Source of the DNA: Ampelocalamus luodianensis
Lineage: Eukaryota > Streptophyta > Magnoliopsida > Poales > Poaceae
Assembly (NCBI GenBank): GCA_036346255.1
Contig: JAYEVH010000451.1
Span: 496,001-560,000 of the forward strand
Length of the DNA stretch: 64,000 nt
Direction: 5' to 3'
In this document: positions 33,454 to 44,059 of the stretch, piece by piece
Numbering within the stretch: position 1 is the stretch's first letter
Layout: each line of letters starts with the position of its first letter
The notes under the pieces: generated by a model
Told to the model about the DNA's origin: nothing
The model's database searches: none
The model's input: the letters and a program-made list of their open reading frames with translations, nothing else
Program-made: the position numbers and the translations under genes

Positions 33454-36400
33454 TGTAACATCCCCATTTTGGCTTGTGTTTCAAATGTAATAAAATGAGG
33501 GTAAATTAAAACTTTTCCTTCGTCCTTTACTCTTGAAACTTTTCTGAAATTCTTGTAAAAAGAATTTTGAGAAATTCAAGATCAAAATCCTCATTTATCT
33601 CAAGTCAAAACCTTCTGGGTCAAATCTTTTGTTAAACCCTTGGAAATAATTTTCATTGGTTCTAGGGTTGCTTGGTAACACCTCTGAATTATTTCCTAAT
33701 TTTTGGAAATTAATTGAAATATTTTAGAGGCAAGTCAAACCTTGGTCAAACCTCTGAAATCACCTTCTGGAATTTCTTGAGAAAATTTCAGTGCACAAAA
33801 ATCTCTGGAAATTTTATGAAAGGTTAACCCTAAGGTCAGGAAACTCCAGTTAAAATTTCATAAATTTTGGAGTTGATTTGATACCTCAATTAAATCCCCA
33901 AAGTCTCAGCCTTTAAAATTCAAAACCTAATTGGTTTGCACTGTTCCTCGGGTGCGAGTCGGACTCGGGCTCGAGCCAACTGACTCGGCCGAGTCAACTA
34001 ATCGCACCCGGCGCGGTCGAGCGGGCGCACGCGTCATCAGCCGTTGGATCTCCATCGAACGGCTCTCATTCGTGTAGGCATTCGGACAACTCCGGTTGCC
34101 ATCTGATTCTCAGCCGTTGGATTCTGATCCAACCGTCACGGACCGCTCGGTTCGTTTGGGCTTTCAATTAGCGATCGCATCATGGCGCTCAAATCTTATC
34201 CGGCGGCATCTATTGAGGTTGGGTTCAACCCACTAAAACGCTTTGGGCTCGAGCCGCTTTGTGCCGGGCCCGGTGGCCCGCGCGTCGTCGGGTCATCTTC
34301 CTCCTCCCACCGCTCGCATGCCCGCCTGTGCGCCATGGCAGAGAGAGGAGGTGACTTGTCACCTCCTTGAGCCCTTTAAACGGCTAAATGCTGCCATGCA
34401 TTAAATGCACACCGCCTCCTCCTCCCAAAGTCGTCTCCCTACGCCTCCCGTCACTCACGATGCCCATGGCGAGGCATGAACCCACCCACCCGAGAGCTTG
34501 GTCTCAACCTAGCTTGAGCTCCTTGAGCTATAAGTAGCCCCTGGCTCTCCTCGGTTCCCTTTCAAAACCCGGTGGTCTTGCCGAGCATCTTTGGTGCTTT
34601 GTGAGCTCAAAACACCAAAAGCACCTAAAACCGCCATTGTTGAGTTGGGAGCTCCTGCAACTGCCGTGCTCTAGTGGTTTTTCTTCCCTTCTCTTTGTTC
34701 CAAAGTGCGTGCCTCTGACCTCCTGGGACAAAACCCCTAACTTAATTGTAGTTGCTTTTCACAGGAGCAGCTTAATTTTGGGGATTTGTTCTTTTCCGCA
34801 GTGAGCACCCCTTTCTTCCTCACCGCAGAAGAAGCTTCTTTTCCTAATTCTTTGCTCAGAAGCATATATGAGTTATTGTGGGTGTTGTGATGACCGGTCT
34901 CACCCTGGTTGCTCAGTCGTCATCTCCACTTCTTCTTCTTCGACGCCGCTCTTCGTCGCGGAGCCACCTCGACCACCTTCGAGCTCCACCAGTGCTCAGG
35001 TACCCTCCTAGAAGCCTCTAGAAGCTTTGCACCCACCGATGAGGTTGTTGCGGCTTTTAGTCATTATGCATTTCGGCCGCTTTGGTCGCCGCGCTCATCG
35101 TCGGCTAGCCGCTCGGGCACTATTGCGGTGTGAGTGATACCAACCAATGTGCGCAGTGGTATTGCGGTCCCATTTTGCCCTTGGCTCGCGCCGCCACGAT
35201 CGAGTCGCCGTGGCGAGCCCGGATCGCATCGGTCTTTTTGTCGGACAACGGCGGGCCGTAATGTCGCTCGGACACGAATGACGCTCATTAATGCTAATCA
35301 TTGTTAATCATGGGTTAGTAATCATTAGTCGTCCTAAACCCACCTCCTCGCCACTTACAGGTGGGCCCGCCATCCTCAAACCCCTTGTGCGCGTGTGTTA
35401 AACCCGGCATGTGACTTAGCGCCACCGACTGTGGCCCCTATTGTCGTGAGTCCTGTTCAAATCGTAAACGCCCAATCAACCTCACCGCTCGATCTTGGAT
35501 CCGTGGTCGGATCGGGAGCAATTGGGTCGTCCGAAGGCTCCCTCAATCCCAGCCCTTCGTCGCTTGATCAACGGCCCAGGATGGGCGAGCATCCGCTCGG
35601 TCCGATTGCCATCTCGATCTGGACTGTTGGATCTTGATCCAACGGTGAGCCTCCGTGGGTGCTGTGCGGGTGTGCTGTGCGCGCCGTGCGCGTGGGCCGT
35701 TCGATCCAGGATCGACGGTCCATAATCAGCCACGTCTTTTCTTTCGGTTAAGGGATATAATTTCCTCGGTAAGCTTTATCTTTCCACTGAAAATGTTGTT
35801 AAAACTTTAGAAATTCATATCTTTTTCATTATAGATCCTTTTTGGGTGATTTCAGTAGTATTAATTTTCTTTTAGGCTAGAGATTAATCTAGAAATATTT
35901 CCAGGCCCTGTTAAGAACCAGAAATGTTGGGAATCGATTTTAGCCTTTTCAGCCTTTATTAAATATTCCAAAAATGTTGTAAAAACTTAGAAAATCCACA
36001 ACTTGTTCTCTGTAAGTCCAAATAGAGCGAACTAAATTTTGTTAATTTTCTTTAGGGATGAACTTTAATGAAGGATCAGTTGACTAGTGGTCTTTGCTAC
36101 TGATATAAATGATGTCCTAGTTTTAGAACTTAGAAAAATCATAACTAATTCGTTATAACTTCAAATGACCTGAAATTTTATATGGATTATCACTACACTA
36201 GTAAGTAGCTACCATAAAAATTTCAGCTTCAAAATATTTCTAGAAAATATTTTTGCTACAGTACCTAATTATGGCCGAAAATAGGTTTTTAGGGAATATC
36301 TTTTGCACCACAAATCCAAATTAGGTTTTTCCAGTTTCTATGACTAGGTATATTCGTATTTTACCTTGTGTATAAATTTCGTCGCATTTGGATAAGTTTT

Positions 36401-38132
36401 GCTTGCTCTTTTGTTTAAGTGTTGCTCGTCTTATTGGATGTTTTCGCTCTTTCGCTTAGGATTCGATATTTGCGGTAACCCCGAGAACGACCCTCCGCAA
36501 CAATTTGAGCAACCGCAAGAAGGCAAGCAGTTTGATCATTTCCCATTCAATCCCATTACTTTTAAAGTCTAATACCTTGTTTAAACTGTATGTATGCATT
36601 GCTATTTGGTTGTTAAATTGATTAGTTAATCCCTAGTTGCATAATCTGTAGGTAAATCAATATCCTCTACTACCTAAGCCTAGGTTATTTGCTGTGATTA
36701 GAGTTCGTTGGATGAGCTCTTGTCACTTAGTAGATTTCGAGTAAATATTGCTTAGCCATGCCTAGATCTCGGTAGTATTGGGCGATCATCGACTTAGTCG
36801 GTGATCTTGATCACACAAATGCTACTATTATTCCATTATGTCCAACCCTTGTGTTTTACCAATCTGCAAATCAAAAACTAAAAACAAAAATTATATCTTG
36901 GCTTGGGCACAATGGTATGTTGGCGTGATCTGTTGGGTGTGATTGGAATGGTGCCTAAGTCCCTAAGGACCGAGTTACTTGTGCCATTGATCCAAGCAAT
37001 TATTGCGTGCTAGCCACACGAGGGGGATATGGAACCTCTCTTGACTAAGTACTTTGGGAGGTGTTAATTATGAGCTGGTTGGTGGGTGTGTTCTCGTGTG
37101 TGTGTTGTGGTGTTGGAGGGGAGCATTAGCAGGCCGGTTAGGCTGTCTAATGTGTCTTTTTCCCGTGGGTTGCGGCTCTTAATTAGCATCGTCCATTGGA
37201 AAGCGTCTTGTTAGACTTAGCCATGCCTGCATACCAAAGGAAGTGTGCTAACCGTGGCTGGTGGAAAGGCGGTCTATCGTGTGGGTACATTGGTACACCC
37301 TGTGAGGTTAAAACTATTTGAACAACCTCGCCCTAGGTTATGGACACGCTTGGTTATTTCCCACAAGAACTAGACTACAACCTTTTAAAAACTTAAACTT
37401 GATATGGGTGGTATGAAGGGTACTTCATGCTATTGTTGTGGTGACTATGGGTTAGTCACTTCTAGGTTGGTGTTGTTCTCTATCTATTGTTATTATTGTC
37501 TCTCTTTATTTGAACAATAGAAGTTAATTGCAACCTTGCTTTGAATCTATTACCTTATTGCAAATGAAAACTTGCTTTATGCTTGAAAATAAGTCCAATA
37601 CCTCATCCACTTAAATAAAGCTTGCATGTAGTTAATTATAGTTCTGTTATCTCACACGTCAGTCTTGCAGTACAAAAACAAGTTTTGTACTCATCCGCTT
37701 GCTTAATATTAATTGTTGCAGAGGAAGAAGGTGAGCCCAAGGGCCTCACTTTTGTGAGTTGTGTTCTTGCGCTGTTTGGGACGATTAGCTTGGCGGTCCG
37801 GTTGGTTGCCTTGTGGGTAAAGGCACGCGATTGGCTTTTGTTTATCGCCATCTTATGGCCATTTTGCTTCATTGCTTAATTTAGTTACTTATGTGTTATT
37901 TGGCCAGTCGGCCTCTCTTTGTAATAACTCTCTTTATATTATCTATGTCTTTCGCTTGTTGCTTTTGCTTCGCTCTATGTGTATGAATGGAATTGATGCA
38001 TGATTTTGTAACAGGGTGTGTATACTGCAATTCGGGAAGTATACATATCTCGAGGCTTGGTTTATTTGATTTGTACCGTTAGGACCAAGTGGATGGTTAA
38101 ACAAGATAAGCCGAATAAACCGGGTCCTCACA
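33454..38132 (+). repeat. Complete 3' LTR of the second Tekay-type element (4679 bp)
   Basis: Starts TGTAACATCCCC after the polypurine tract and ends CGGGTCCTCACA. The 5' part holds 'CCGTTGGATC...GATCCAACGG' words like those in the LTR at 4505-8878. A TATA box (CTATAAGTAG, 34528-34537) is followed by CTCTCCTCGG. A short hairpin sits at 38019-38045, about 90 bp before the LTR end. GC-rich open frames at 34.1-35.7 kb are LTR sequence and not genes. Confidence 0.9.
34528..34537 (+). promoter_or_regulatory. TATA box of the second Tekay-type LTR
   Basis: GAGCTATAAGTAGCCCC matches a plant TATA box about 1.07 kb inside the LTR, with a pyrimidine-rich stretch (CTCTCCTCGGTTCCC) about 15 bp later as a possible start region. 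Confidence 0.55.
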
Positions 38133-38600
38133 TGGAAGACCCCGAGGATCCCAAGACCCCTGAGGATCCCAAGACCCTCGGAGGGATCCCGAAGGCCTCG
38201 CAGGAGGATCGCGCGGACCCCTCGGAGACGTTCCGAAGACCCCTCGGCAAGACCGAAGGGACCTCGCAGAGAAGTCAGCAGAGGACCGTCGGAGGATGCG
38301 GGGTCTACAGGAGCGATAGACCGGACGCACCCCCTAAGGATAGACTATGTCCACAAGGGTGCATCGTACACCAGAAGCTACGCGTAGGGGCGGGCAAAAG
38401 ACCCTGCTACCCCTAGGGTTAATGTACTTTGCTAGGGACAATTATGTATCTTCATGTATCATATCGGGAGGCTATAAATAGCCTCCAATATCTTGTAACC
38501 AGGGGACATGATGAATACAAGCCGAACCACTGTTTAACCCCCTCGCCTCATCCGTACGAGGGGTCTCTACTTCTTACCGTCTAGTCTTCTCACTACAACA
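38133..38600 (+). repeat. 3' LTR of element X (5'-truncated by the Tekay insertion)
   Basis: The first 200 bases match 12070-12305. Unlike the left copy it keeps the promoter and 3' end: a TATA box set in a palindrome (38467-38486), then TTGTAACCAGG and a CTTCTCACTACAACA terminus at 38600, followed by the CCAGT duplication. TATA spacing and terminus suggest a normal LTR of roughly 530 bp in full. Confidence 0.85.
38467..38486 (+). promoter_or_regulatory. TATA box inside a perfect palindrome
   Basis: GGAGGCTAT-AA-ATAGCCTCC: two 9-bp arms around AA, with the TATA box CTATAAATAG at the centre. It lies 114 bp before the end of element X's LTR, a usual distance for an LTR promoter. Confidence 0.7.
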
Positions 38601-38653
38601 CCAGTAAAGTAATCAATATAGTTTTGTGACACTGTATTCAAGATCAGATTTGG

Positions 38654-39670
38654 ATGTTCTCCCGAAGCTTCGCGTTTCTTTCCTTGTGGCGCATCGCGAG
38701 TCGCAACCGGCCTTCGCGTCACTTTTCTCCTGTCCTCACGCTGCGCCGATGCTTCTCCCCTCGCCTTCCCCTCCGCATCTTGCCCTCTCCCTCCTCCATC
38801 GCGCTTCTCCGCCAGTGCCGCCCTTCTACGCCACCACCACCAGCCGCTCGCTCTTCCTCCCCTGCTGCCTAGGGATGGAAACGGATCGAATACGAATCGA
38901 ATAGTCCCGAATACGAATACGAATCCCTATTTTTAAAACGAATACAGATACGAATACGAATCCCTATTTTTTAAACGAATACGAATTCGAACATTCTCGA
39001 ATACGAATACGAATCGAATGTCGTAATGAATACGAATTCGAATCGAATATGTACTCAATTCGGTCGAATGCGAATATCCTACAACTTTTGCGACAAATCT
39101 CGGTAGAACAAATAGTATTCGTATTCGTATCCGGGAAAAAACAGATAGTATTCGTATTCGTTTTTCCTGGATAGTATTTGTTTTTTCGGATACTATCCAA
39201 TTTTTTCCCCCGGATACGAATAATACCGAATATAGATACGAATACTATCCACTTTTTTTCCGGATACGAATAACACCGAATACGGATGCGAATAACACCG
39301 GATGCGGATATGAACAGTATCGAATGCGAATTTTTCCTTACCATATTTGCATTTCCTCGGATACGAATATCGGATAAAACGGATTATCCTTTACCATTTC
39401 CCACCCCTACTGCTGCCCGCTTGGCCTCCCTCCCCCCCGGCACCGCTGCTCCCTCCTTCTTCCATTTCACCCCTTTGGTCTCTCGCTCGTCGATGCTCGC
39501 TCCCCGCCGCCCCTTGGCCTCACCGCCCGCGCGGTGTGCTCCTTTCTCTGCTGGCGGGCCGTCTTCCTCGCGACAAGCCTCCACTCCCGCTGTCCCCACG
39601 CTGCCTTCATCCCCGTCTTCGCCCCCATCGTGCCCACCGCCACCGCTCCCTCCTCCCCGCCTTACACGCT
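38654..39670 (+). pseudogene. Captured coding fragment with a mitochondrial presequence-like N-terminus
   Basis: From the ATG at 38654 the frame gives MFSRSFAFLSLWRIASRNRP and continues Arg/Ser-rich with almost no acidic residues. It is interrupted by a hAT MITE at 38870-39409. Leaving out the MITE and one copy of its duplication, the same frame continues from 39418 to about 39690 (RLASLPPGTAAPSFF, then APRRPLASPPARC), Pro/Ser-rich. The composition resembles a mitochondrial targeting peptide of a host protein. The mature part is not present and I cannot name the gene. The reading frame's survival may also reflect GC-rich composition. Confidence 0.4.
38870..39409. mobile_element. hAT-type MITE (540 bp)
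   Basis: Ends are TAGGGATGGAAACGG at the left and, reverse-complemented, TAGGGGTGGGAAATGG at the right. The 8 bases CTGCTGCC are duplicated on both sides (38862-38869 and 39410-39417), the hAT signature. The body is made of repeated CGAATACGAATACGAAT and its complement, so it can fold on itself. It has no coding capacity and depends on a hAT transposase elsewhere. Confidence 0.92.
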
Positions 39671-39700
39671 TAATCAATATAGTTTTGTGACACTGTATTC

Positions 39701-41562
39701 TTATCTGCATTGTTACATTTCTTCTTGCAACCCTAGTTACATCACTAAATAGTGATTGCAAACATTCTTTTAAATTTTTGTGGGCAAGTTAAGTTCACTG
39801 CACATGATTGCCTATCCGGTAATTAATATTAGTTCCTTGTCTTATCCTTTAAGTAGTAATATAAGCTAATCAAGTTATCTGACTCTGATGACAAAATTTG
39901 GAAATTTGACAACTCTGACTTTTCACTTGTAGTCATACCAATTGTTAAAAGGATCTAAAATTTATATGACTAGCCCATCCATTGCATATTGCTCCTATTG
40001 CCAGTCCAACTGTATTAACTATAAAGTATTTTAGTATACTATCTCAGCATTGCTGCATATCATAAGATTGTGTTGCATCATGATTTAACTACCCAAATTC
40101 AATGTTAAAATTTCTTTGATCTTTTTCTAATATTACTCAACAATCATTGCGCCATTTCGATTGATCAATGCCATGATTCTCATTTAGTTTTTGTTGCTTT
40201 TCCTTATAGCTGCAACTTAATGCATGCTCTATTGTGCACCATTGCAGGATGTTGAATTACATTGTGTGTTAGAATCAGATGTCATCTGTACTGGAAAGGC
40301 AATGCTTGAACTACGAGTTTACCAGTTATCATTTGATTTTTGGTAGCCCTGGATCATATTGTCACCTTGATCATTTCTAGTGCAAGATACTACATTACTC
40401 ATCACTAGACAAGGAAAACTCTTATTGGCAGGTACGCCAAAGCTTTAGTTTTGCTAACTCCGGTCTATTCGTATGGTTGCTGATTCTTGGCTGCTAGAAA
40501 AATTCGTATTGTTTTGGTTAATCATGTATGGACATTTCAAGATATATCCATGCGAGTCTTCTTGCTCATTTCTTGATTTCTTTCTTTCTTTCCAGGGGTC
40601 ATCACTTCAGCTTTTTTTCGATATGCTACCAAGTGAAGGTGCACTTTTACTCCAGTTCTGTAGAAGTTGATTACTTCTTGGTATTTCTGCCAACTTAAAT
40701 TGAAGAGACTATTTCTTATGCTTTATCATTTCTATCTTCACAATTTGCTACTTAAAAAAAGAAGTATCCTTGCGGTTCCTGTGCTTTCAATTTTGTATTA
40801 TGTATTTCCTTTGTTTTCGATAAATGCAACCCTTCTTATGTCATGTGTGCATGATTTCTTTTTGAGACATGAATAGACATAATAAACAAGTTTATCACTG
40901 AACAGGTACCAGGCTCTATGATTTGGAGGTGGATTAGGCTGTTTAATCCTAAAGACGCCGCCACTGCCCTTTAGCCACTCGTCGCCTAATTCAGTTGTAG
41001 GATTTGTAGGAATTTTTTCGGTGTGTTTGCACCTTTGTATGTGGATGCTAAATTCAGTTGTTAACTCGATTCAGTTCGCAACGGAGTGTCTATATTTTTT
41101 TCCTTCTGATTTTTTTATATATCGACAATGTAATTCTACATTTGAAATGACTTTACCTAAGATCTGAAACTTCTTATGAAAATATGATACTATATCCTCT
41201 GAATCATTGTAGTTTAACTAGCGATAAAATATTTCTACAGAACAAAATAAAAATGGACGTCTCTAGCTCAATCAAAATACGTCTATGAATATGTATCTAT
41301 GTTTCTTGGCACGTAATAAAGCGTCACTAGGGATAGTAGAGATGATATGGAAATGCATATATGAAAGCATCTCCAAGCTTGTAGAGATGCAATCTAAATG
41401 ACTCATATCATTATAGACGTGCTTAACAATGCATCTCTACGATCTCTGACACGGTACGTGGAGAAACGCTCTAGAGAAGCTTTACAAAAACGACTCTATA
41501 ACGCTATAAAGATGATTGAAAACATAAAATAGGTGTCTCTACAGGGCTTTTGTGTTATAGTG
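39701..41562. other. CACTA-1 right arm, AT-rich, no recognised gene
   Basis: Intron-like AT-rich DNA with short open frames (40473-40670, 40667-40876) that show no family. The last 330 bp carry ACGTCTCTA-type words and end in the terminal repeat TTGTGTTATAGTG. A short segment at 40950-40990 is GC-rich. I see no exon that continues the captured quinone reductase. Confidence 0.6.
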
Positions 41563-41565
41563 TAA

Positions 41566-42029
41566 GGGAAAAACCAAGTTTTTCCAAGCGCTGTGTGTAA
41601 CCAACCATCTTGATTACATGTGGGTTCACCGGACTACCCTCAGCTAGCTTACACCCAAATAATTTCTTTGAGATCTCATATCTCTTAGTTCTTGATTGTG
41701 TTAAACATTCCTTTGAGCGCCACGATCATATCGTAGGTCTCTATGTTCTCAAACTGCTTCTGAAGGTCTGAGTTCATTGCAGCAAGCATCAGATAGCTAA
41801 CATCAAGGGACTCATCACATGGCTTTTTATAGACGTTTTAAAGAGTAGCAGCAGCATTTTCAGCAGACACATATGGAATTGGTTCCTCTAGAACATGTTC
41901 CTTTTTATCTTGCCTAAGAACAATTCTTAGGTTGCGGGACCAATCCGTAAAATTTATTCCATTCAGTTTTTCCTTATCAAGTATCGAACGTAAAGCAAAA
42001 CTGGAGGTAGGTACAACAGTTGGTGCCAT
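41566..42029 (-). pseudogene. Ty1/copia gag, N-terminal part
   Basis: From the ATG at 42029: MAPTVVPTSSFALRSILDKE, then LNGINFTDWSRNLRIVLRQD and KKEHVLEEPIP, the usual start of a copia gag. A stop lies near 41838, after which gag wording continues in altered frames to RLEKLGFSLS at the CACTA-1 border (41566). The frame at the border continues without loss in the segment ending at 10277. This makes the two parts one gene split by CACTA-1. Confidence 0.88.
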
Positions 42030-42847
42030 GATCTACAACATAAAATATGCAAAACTAAGACATATGCTCAAGAAAAGTAACTTCTATTAAACAATTTAAT
42101 AAAGATACTCCCACTAAAAACCATATCCCTCTTATGACATTTAGTGATTCAAGATGAAGATTAGTGAACTAGGTAAACAACCCTTTGCTAATCATATCTC
42201 TATATGACTCTTGTTGTTGGGCAGCATCTCTATGCTCCGGCACCCGACCCTATGCCCCAAGGTCCATAACCGATATGGTAACCTTGTCAAGTTAAACCAA
42301 TGCTATGCGAGTAAGTGTCCAACACAAACCCATCCAGTCAAGGAAAGTTAATGGCACTCTGCTTTAGCAAGACATACCATTAAAATACATGACTTTGGAT
42401 GGTGCAGCACATTGGGAGGGCATCAATTTAGCTTAATATTATGTGACAAAATTTTATTTCTACCAAGTTATAAGCATTCGAAGCAACTAAATAACATGCA
42501 TAGAAATAAACATGAATATAAAGGCATTCACAGACAATCACATTGCATCGTGATATAGTATAACCCTTCCAGATGGTGATCTCCATCGTCGTGCTTCCTG
42601 TTCGCCATGTCTCCAAGTGGCCAATTTATCTAAGTACTCCCACTAAGCCATTATTCCTAATAGCACTAGTAATAAATTACACGGAGTGAAGAAGCATCAC
42701 AAGTCGACACGCATGTCGTTATACAAATATAGACAGCCTTGGGTTGCAAAAAGCATGACATGCAGATCATGAACATTACACACATACATGCATCTCATAC
42801 ATCATGGGTCATACTATTCACAAAATCCTGCAAAAATAAGTTAGGCT
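42030..42847 (-). other. Probable copia untranslated leader
   Basis: Non-coding sequence upstream of copia gag (minus strand). I found no clear primer-binding site (TGGTATCAGAGC complement) in it. It stops at 42848, where a Tekay-like LTR end begins, so the copia LTR lies beyond or is lost. Confidence 0.45.
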
Positions 42848-44050
42848 GTGAGCCCCCGAAATCGGATCCATTTCAAGCCTAGTGATTGCACCGGAGGCAC
42901 AACACTTGTCATGCAACGAGAACGATTCAGAGTGCCCGGATATACGTCTCATGTTAGCTCCCAAGGATCAGTGGCTAATATGCGCATATCCAACACAACA
43001 TTGCAATCACATCCATAACCAATTATACAAGAGAATATAATCAATAATACAACATCATTAAATAGAACCTTGTGGTACAAGTTTGCATAAGGGGACCGAC
43101 TGGCCAAAATTAATTATCAAAGAATAAATCACAGCGGAAGATAAACTTAAAATAAAAAGGGAATAACCAAATTGGTATGCCCACAACCCACAAGCAACCA
43201 ACTTGAGTTAAAGCCGAAGCGTCTGTAGTACTTAACCCAATTCGAACGACTTCTCACCTGCAACATGGACAATCCAACTGAGTACAAAAACGTACTCGCA
43301 AGACTTATGAATAGCAACATATAATAAATACATTCAAGTGTCAAAGGATAGGCTTACATGGCTCATTTTCAGCATAAAGCAAGATTTTCATTGAGATAAC
43401 CGATATAGATTCAAATTGCCATTTGTAAAACATTTAAAAATCATTATATAGCAGTAGGTATTCCAATTCATAATAAAAAATCAGTGGATACTCCAATTAT
43501 AACAACACACGAACTTCCTATTCGTGACATATATCAATTCTCAAACATATCAACACGTGAACTTCTCATTTGTGATAACATACAAGATCCGAACAATTCA
43601 TTAAACGACATAACCTTTCCAAACATTGCCCAACCCAAACCCATAATCTAACCGTGCATACTTTCCCACAAGTGATGTCCATAACTAGGGACACGGCTAT
43701 TCGAATAGATATTTAACTCTGCAGAGGTGTACAGCTTTCCCCACACGATATGAATACATCGTACTGTCTCCATGCACTCTTCCAAAGGAGTGTGACTGAG
43801 ATATCATAATGAGGCCGTTACAATATCATGTCCTAACTATCAAATACCGTCGTGGAGCTTCAGACCGTAGCTCCTAGCAATACCGACTTGTCGAGCCATT
43901 CCGTAGTAATATTGGAAAAGCTCGAGGTCCATCGAGATCCCCAATTATGCCTCACACAAGTACACGAATACGCTTAACATTGTGATGAAATTAGCACCAA
44001 GGTTCACTAATTCCACCCCAAAGTGCTCGAATACAAGTGTGAGGAAAGGG
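42848..44050 (-). repeat. Tekay-like LTR fragment, minus orientation
   Basis: The left border TGTGAGCCCCCGAAATCGG resembles the inner LTR end at 4505 (TGTGAGGACCCCCGG). Further shared pieces are GGACACGGCTATTCGAAT near 43690 and CTGCAGAGGTGTACA near 43722, at about the same distance from the end as in the LTR at 4505-8878. An imperfect hairpin (42938-42991) also matches by place. The rest of the LTR is missing. No primer-binding site adjoins it. Confidence 0.65.
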
Positions 44051-44059
44051 TGAGTAGGC

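Larger units (their letters stand above)
28200..38132 (+). mobile_element. Second Tekay-type Ty3/gypsy retrotransposon
   Basis: Plus-strand element with a truncated 5' LTR (28200-30308), a partial internal region (30309-33453) and a complete 3' LTR (33454-38132). Gag and most of the protease are absent. RT, RNase H, integrase and a C-terminal chromodomain remain in pieces. The 3' LTR ends in TCCTCACA at 38132 and is followed at once by element X LTR sequence (TGGAAGACCCC), so it inserted into element X's 3' LTR. Confidence 0.9.
12007..38600 (+). mobile_element. Element X: Tat-like Ty3/gypsy retrotransposon with nested insertions
   Basis: The left LTR begins TGTCGTAGG at 12007 and the right LTR ends CACTACAACA at 38600. 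Both are flanked by CCAGT (12002-12006 and 38601-38605), a 5-bp target duplication. The two LTR remnants share about 200 nearly identical bases (12070-12305 and 38135-38333). Its own DNA is 12007-17037 and 38133-38600. It keeps RNase H, integrase, tandem repeats in the 3' region and antisense ORFs, a layout typical of the Tat lineage. Gag, protease and RT are deleted. CACTA-2 and a Tekay-type element are inserted in it. Confidence 0.88.
38610..39700. repeat. 30-bp direct repeats flanking a GC-rich insert in CACTA-1
   Basis: The same 30 bases, beginning TAATCAATATAGTTTTGTG, occur at 38610-38639 and 39671-39700. Between them is GC-rich, Pro/Arg/Ser-coding DNA unlike the AT-rich flanks. This is too long for a transposon target duplication and suggests capture of filler DNA during double-strand-break repair in CACTA-1. 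Confidence 0.85.
10278..41562. mobile_element. CACTA-1: CACTA transposon with nested insertions (31,285 bp)
   Basis: The left end reads CACTACAACATAATAGTC from 10278. The right end reads TTGTGTTATAGTG to 41562, whose complement starts CACTATAACAC. The termini agree at 9 of the first 10 bases. The 3 bases outside are TAA on both sides (10275-10277 and 41563-41565), the target duplication expected for CACTA elements. Removing the element and one TAA restores the copia gag frame without a gap, independent proof of both borders. Its own DNA is 10278-12006 and 38606-41562 (about 4.7 kb). I see no transposase there, so it is non-autonomous and carries host-gene fragments. Confidence 0.92.

Noticed and set aside
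38591..38600. CACTACAACA looks like the start of another CACTA element.
   Set aside because: It is the terminus of element X's LTR: CCAGT follows it and also precedes the left LTR at 12007. The resemblance is chance.
39286..39690. A 134-codon gene starting at 39286.
   Set aside because: Its first 40 codons are inside the hAT MITE; only the part after 39418 can belong to the captured fragment.
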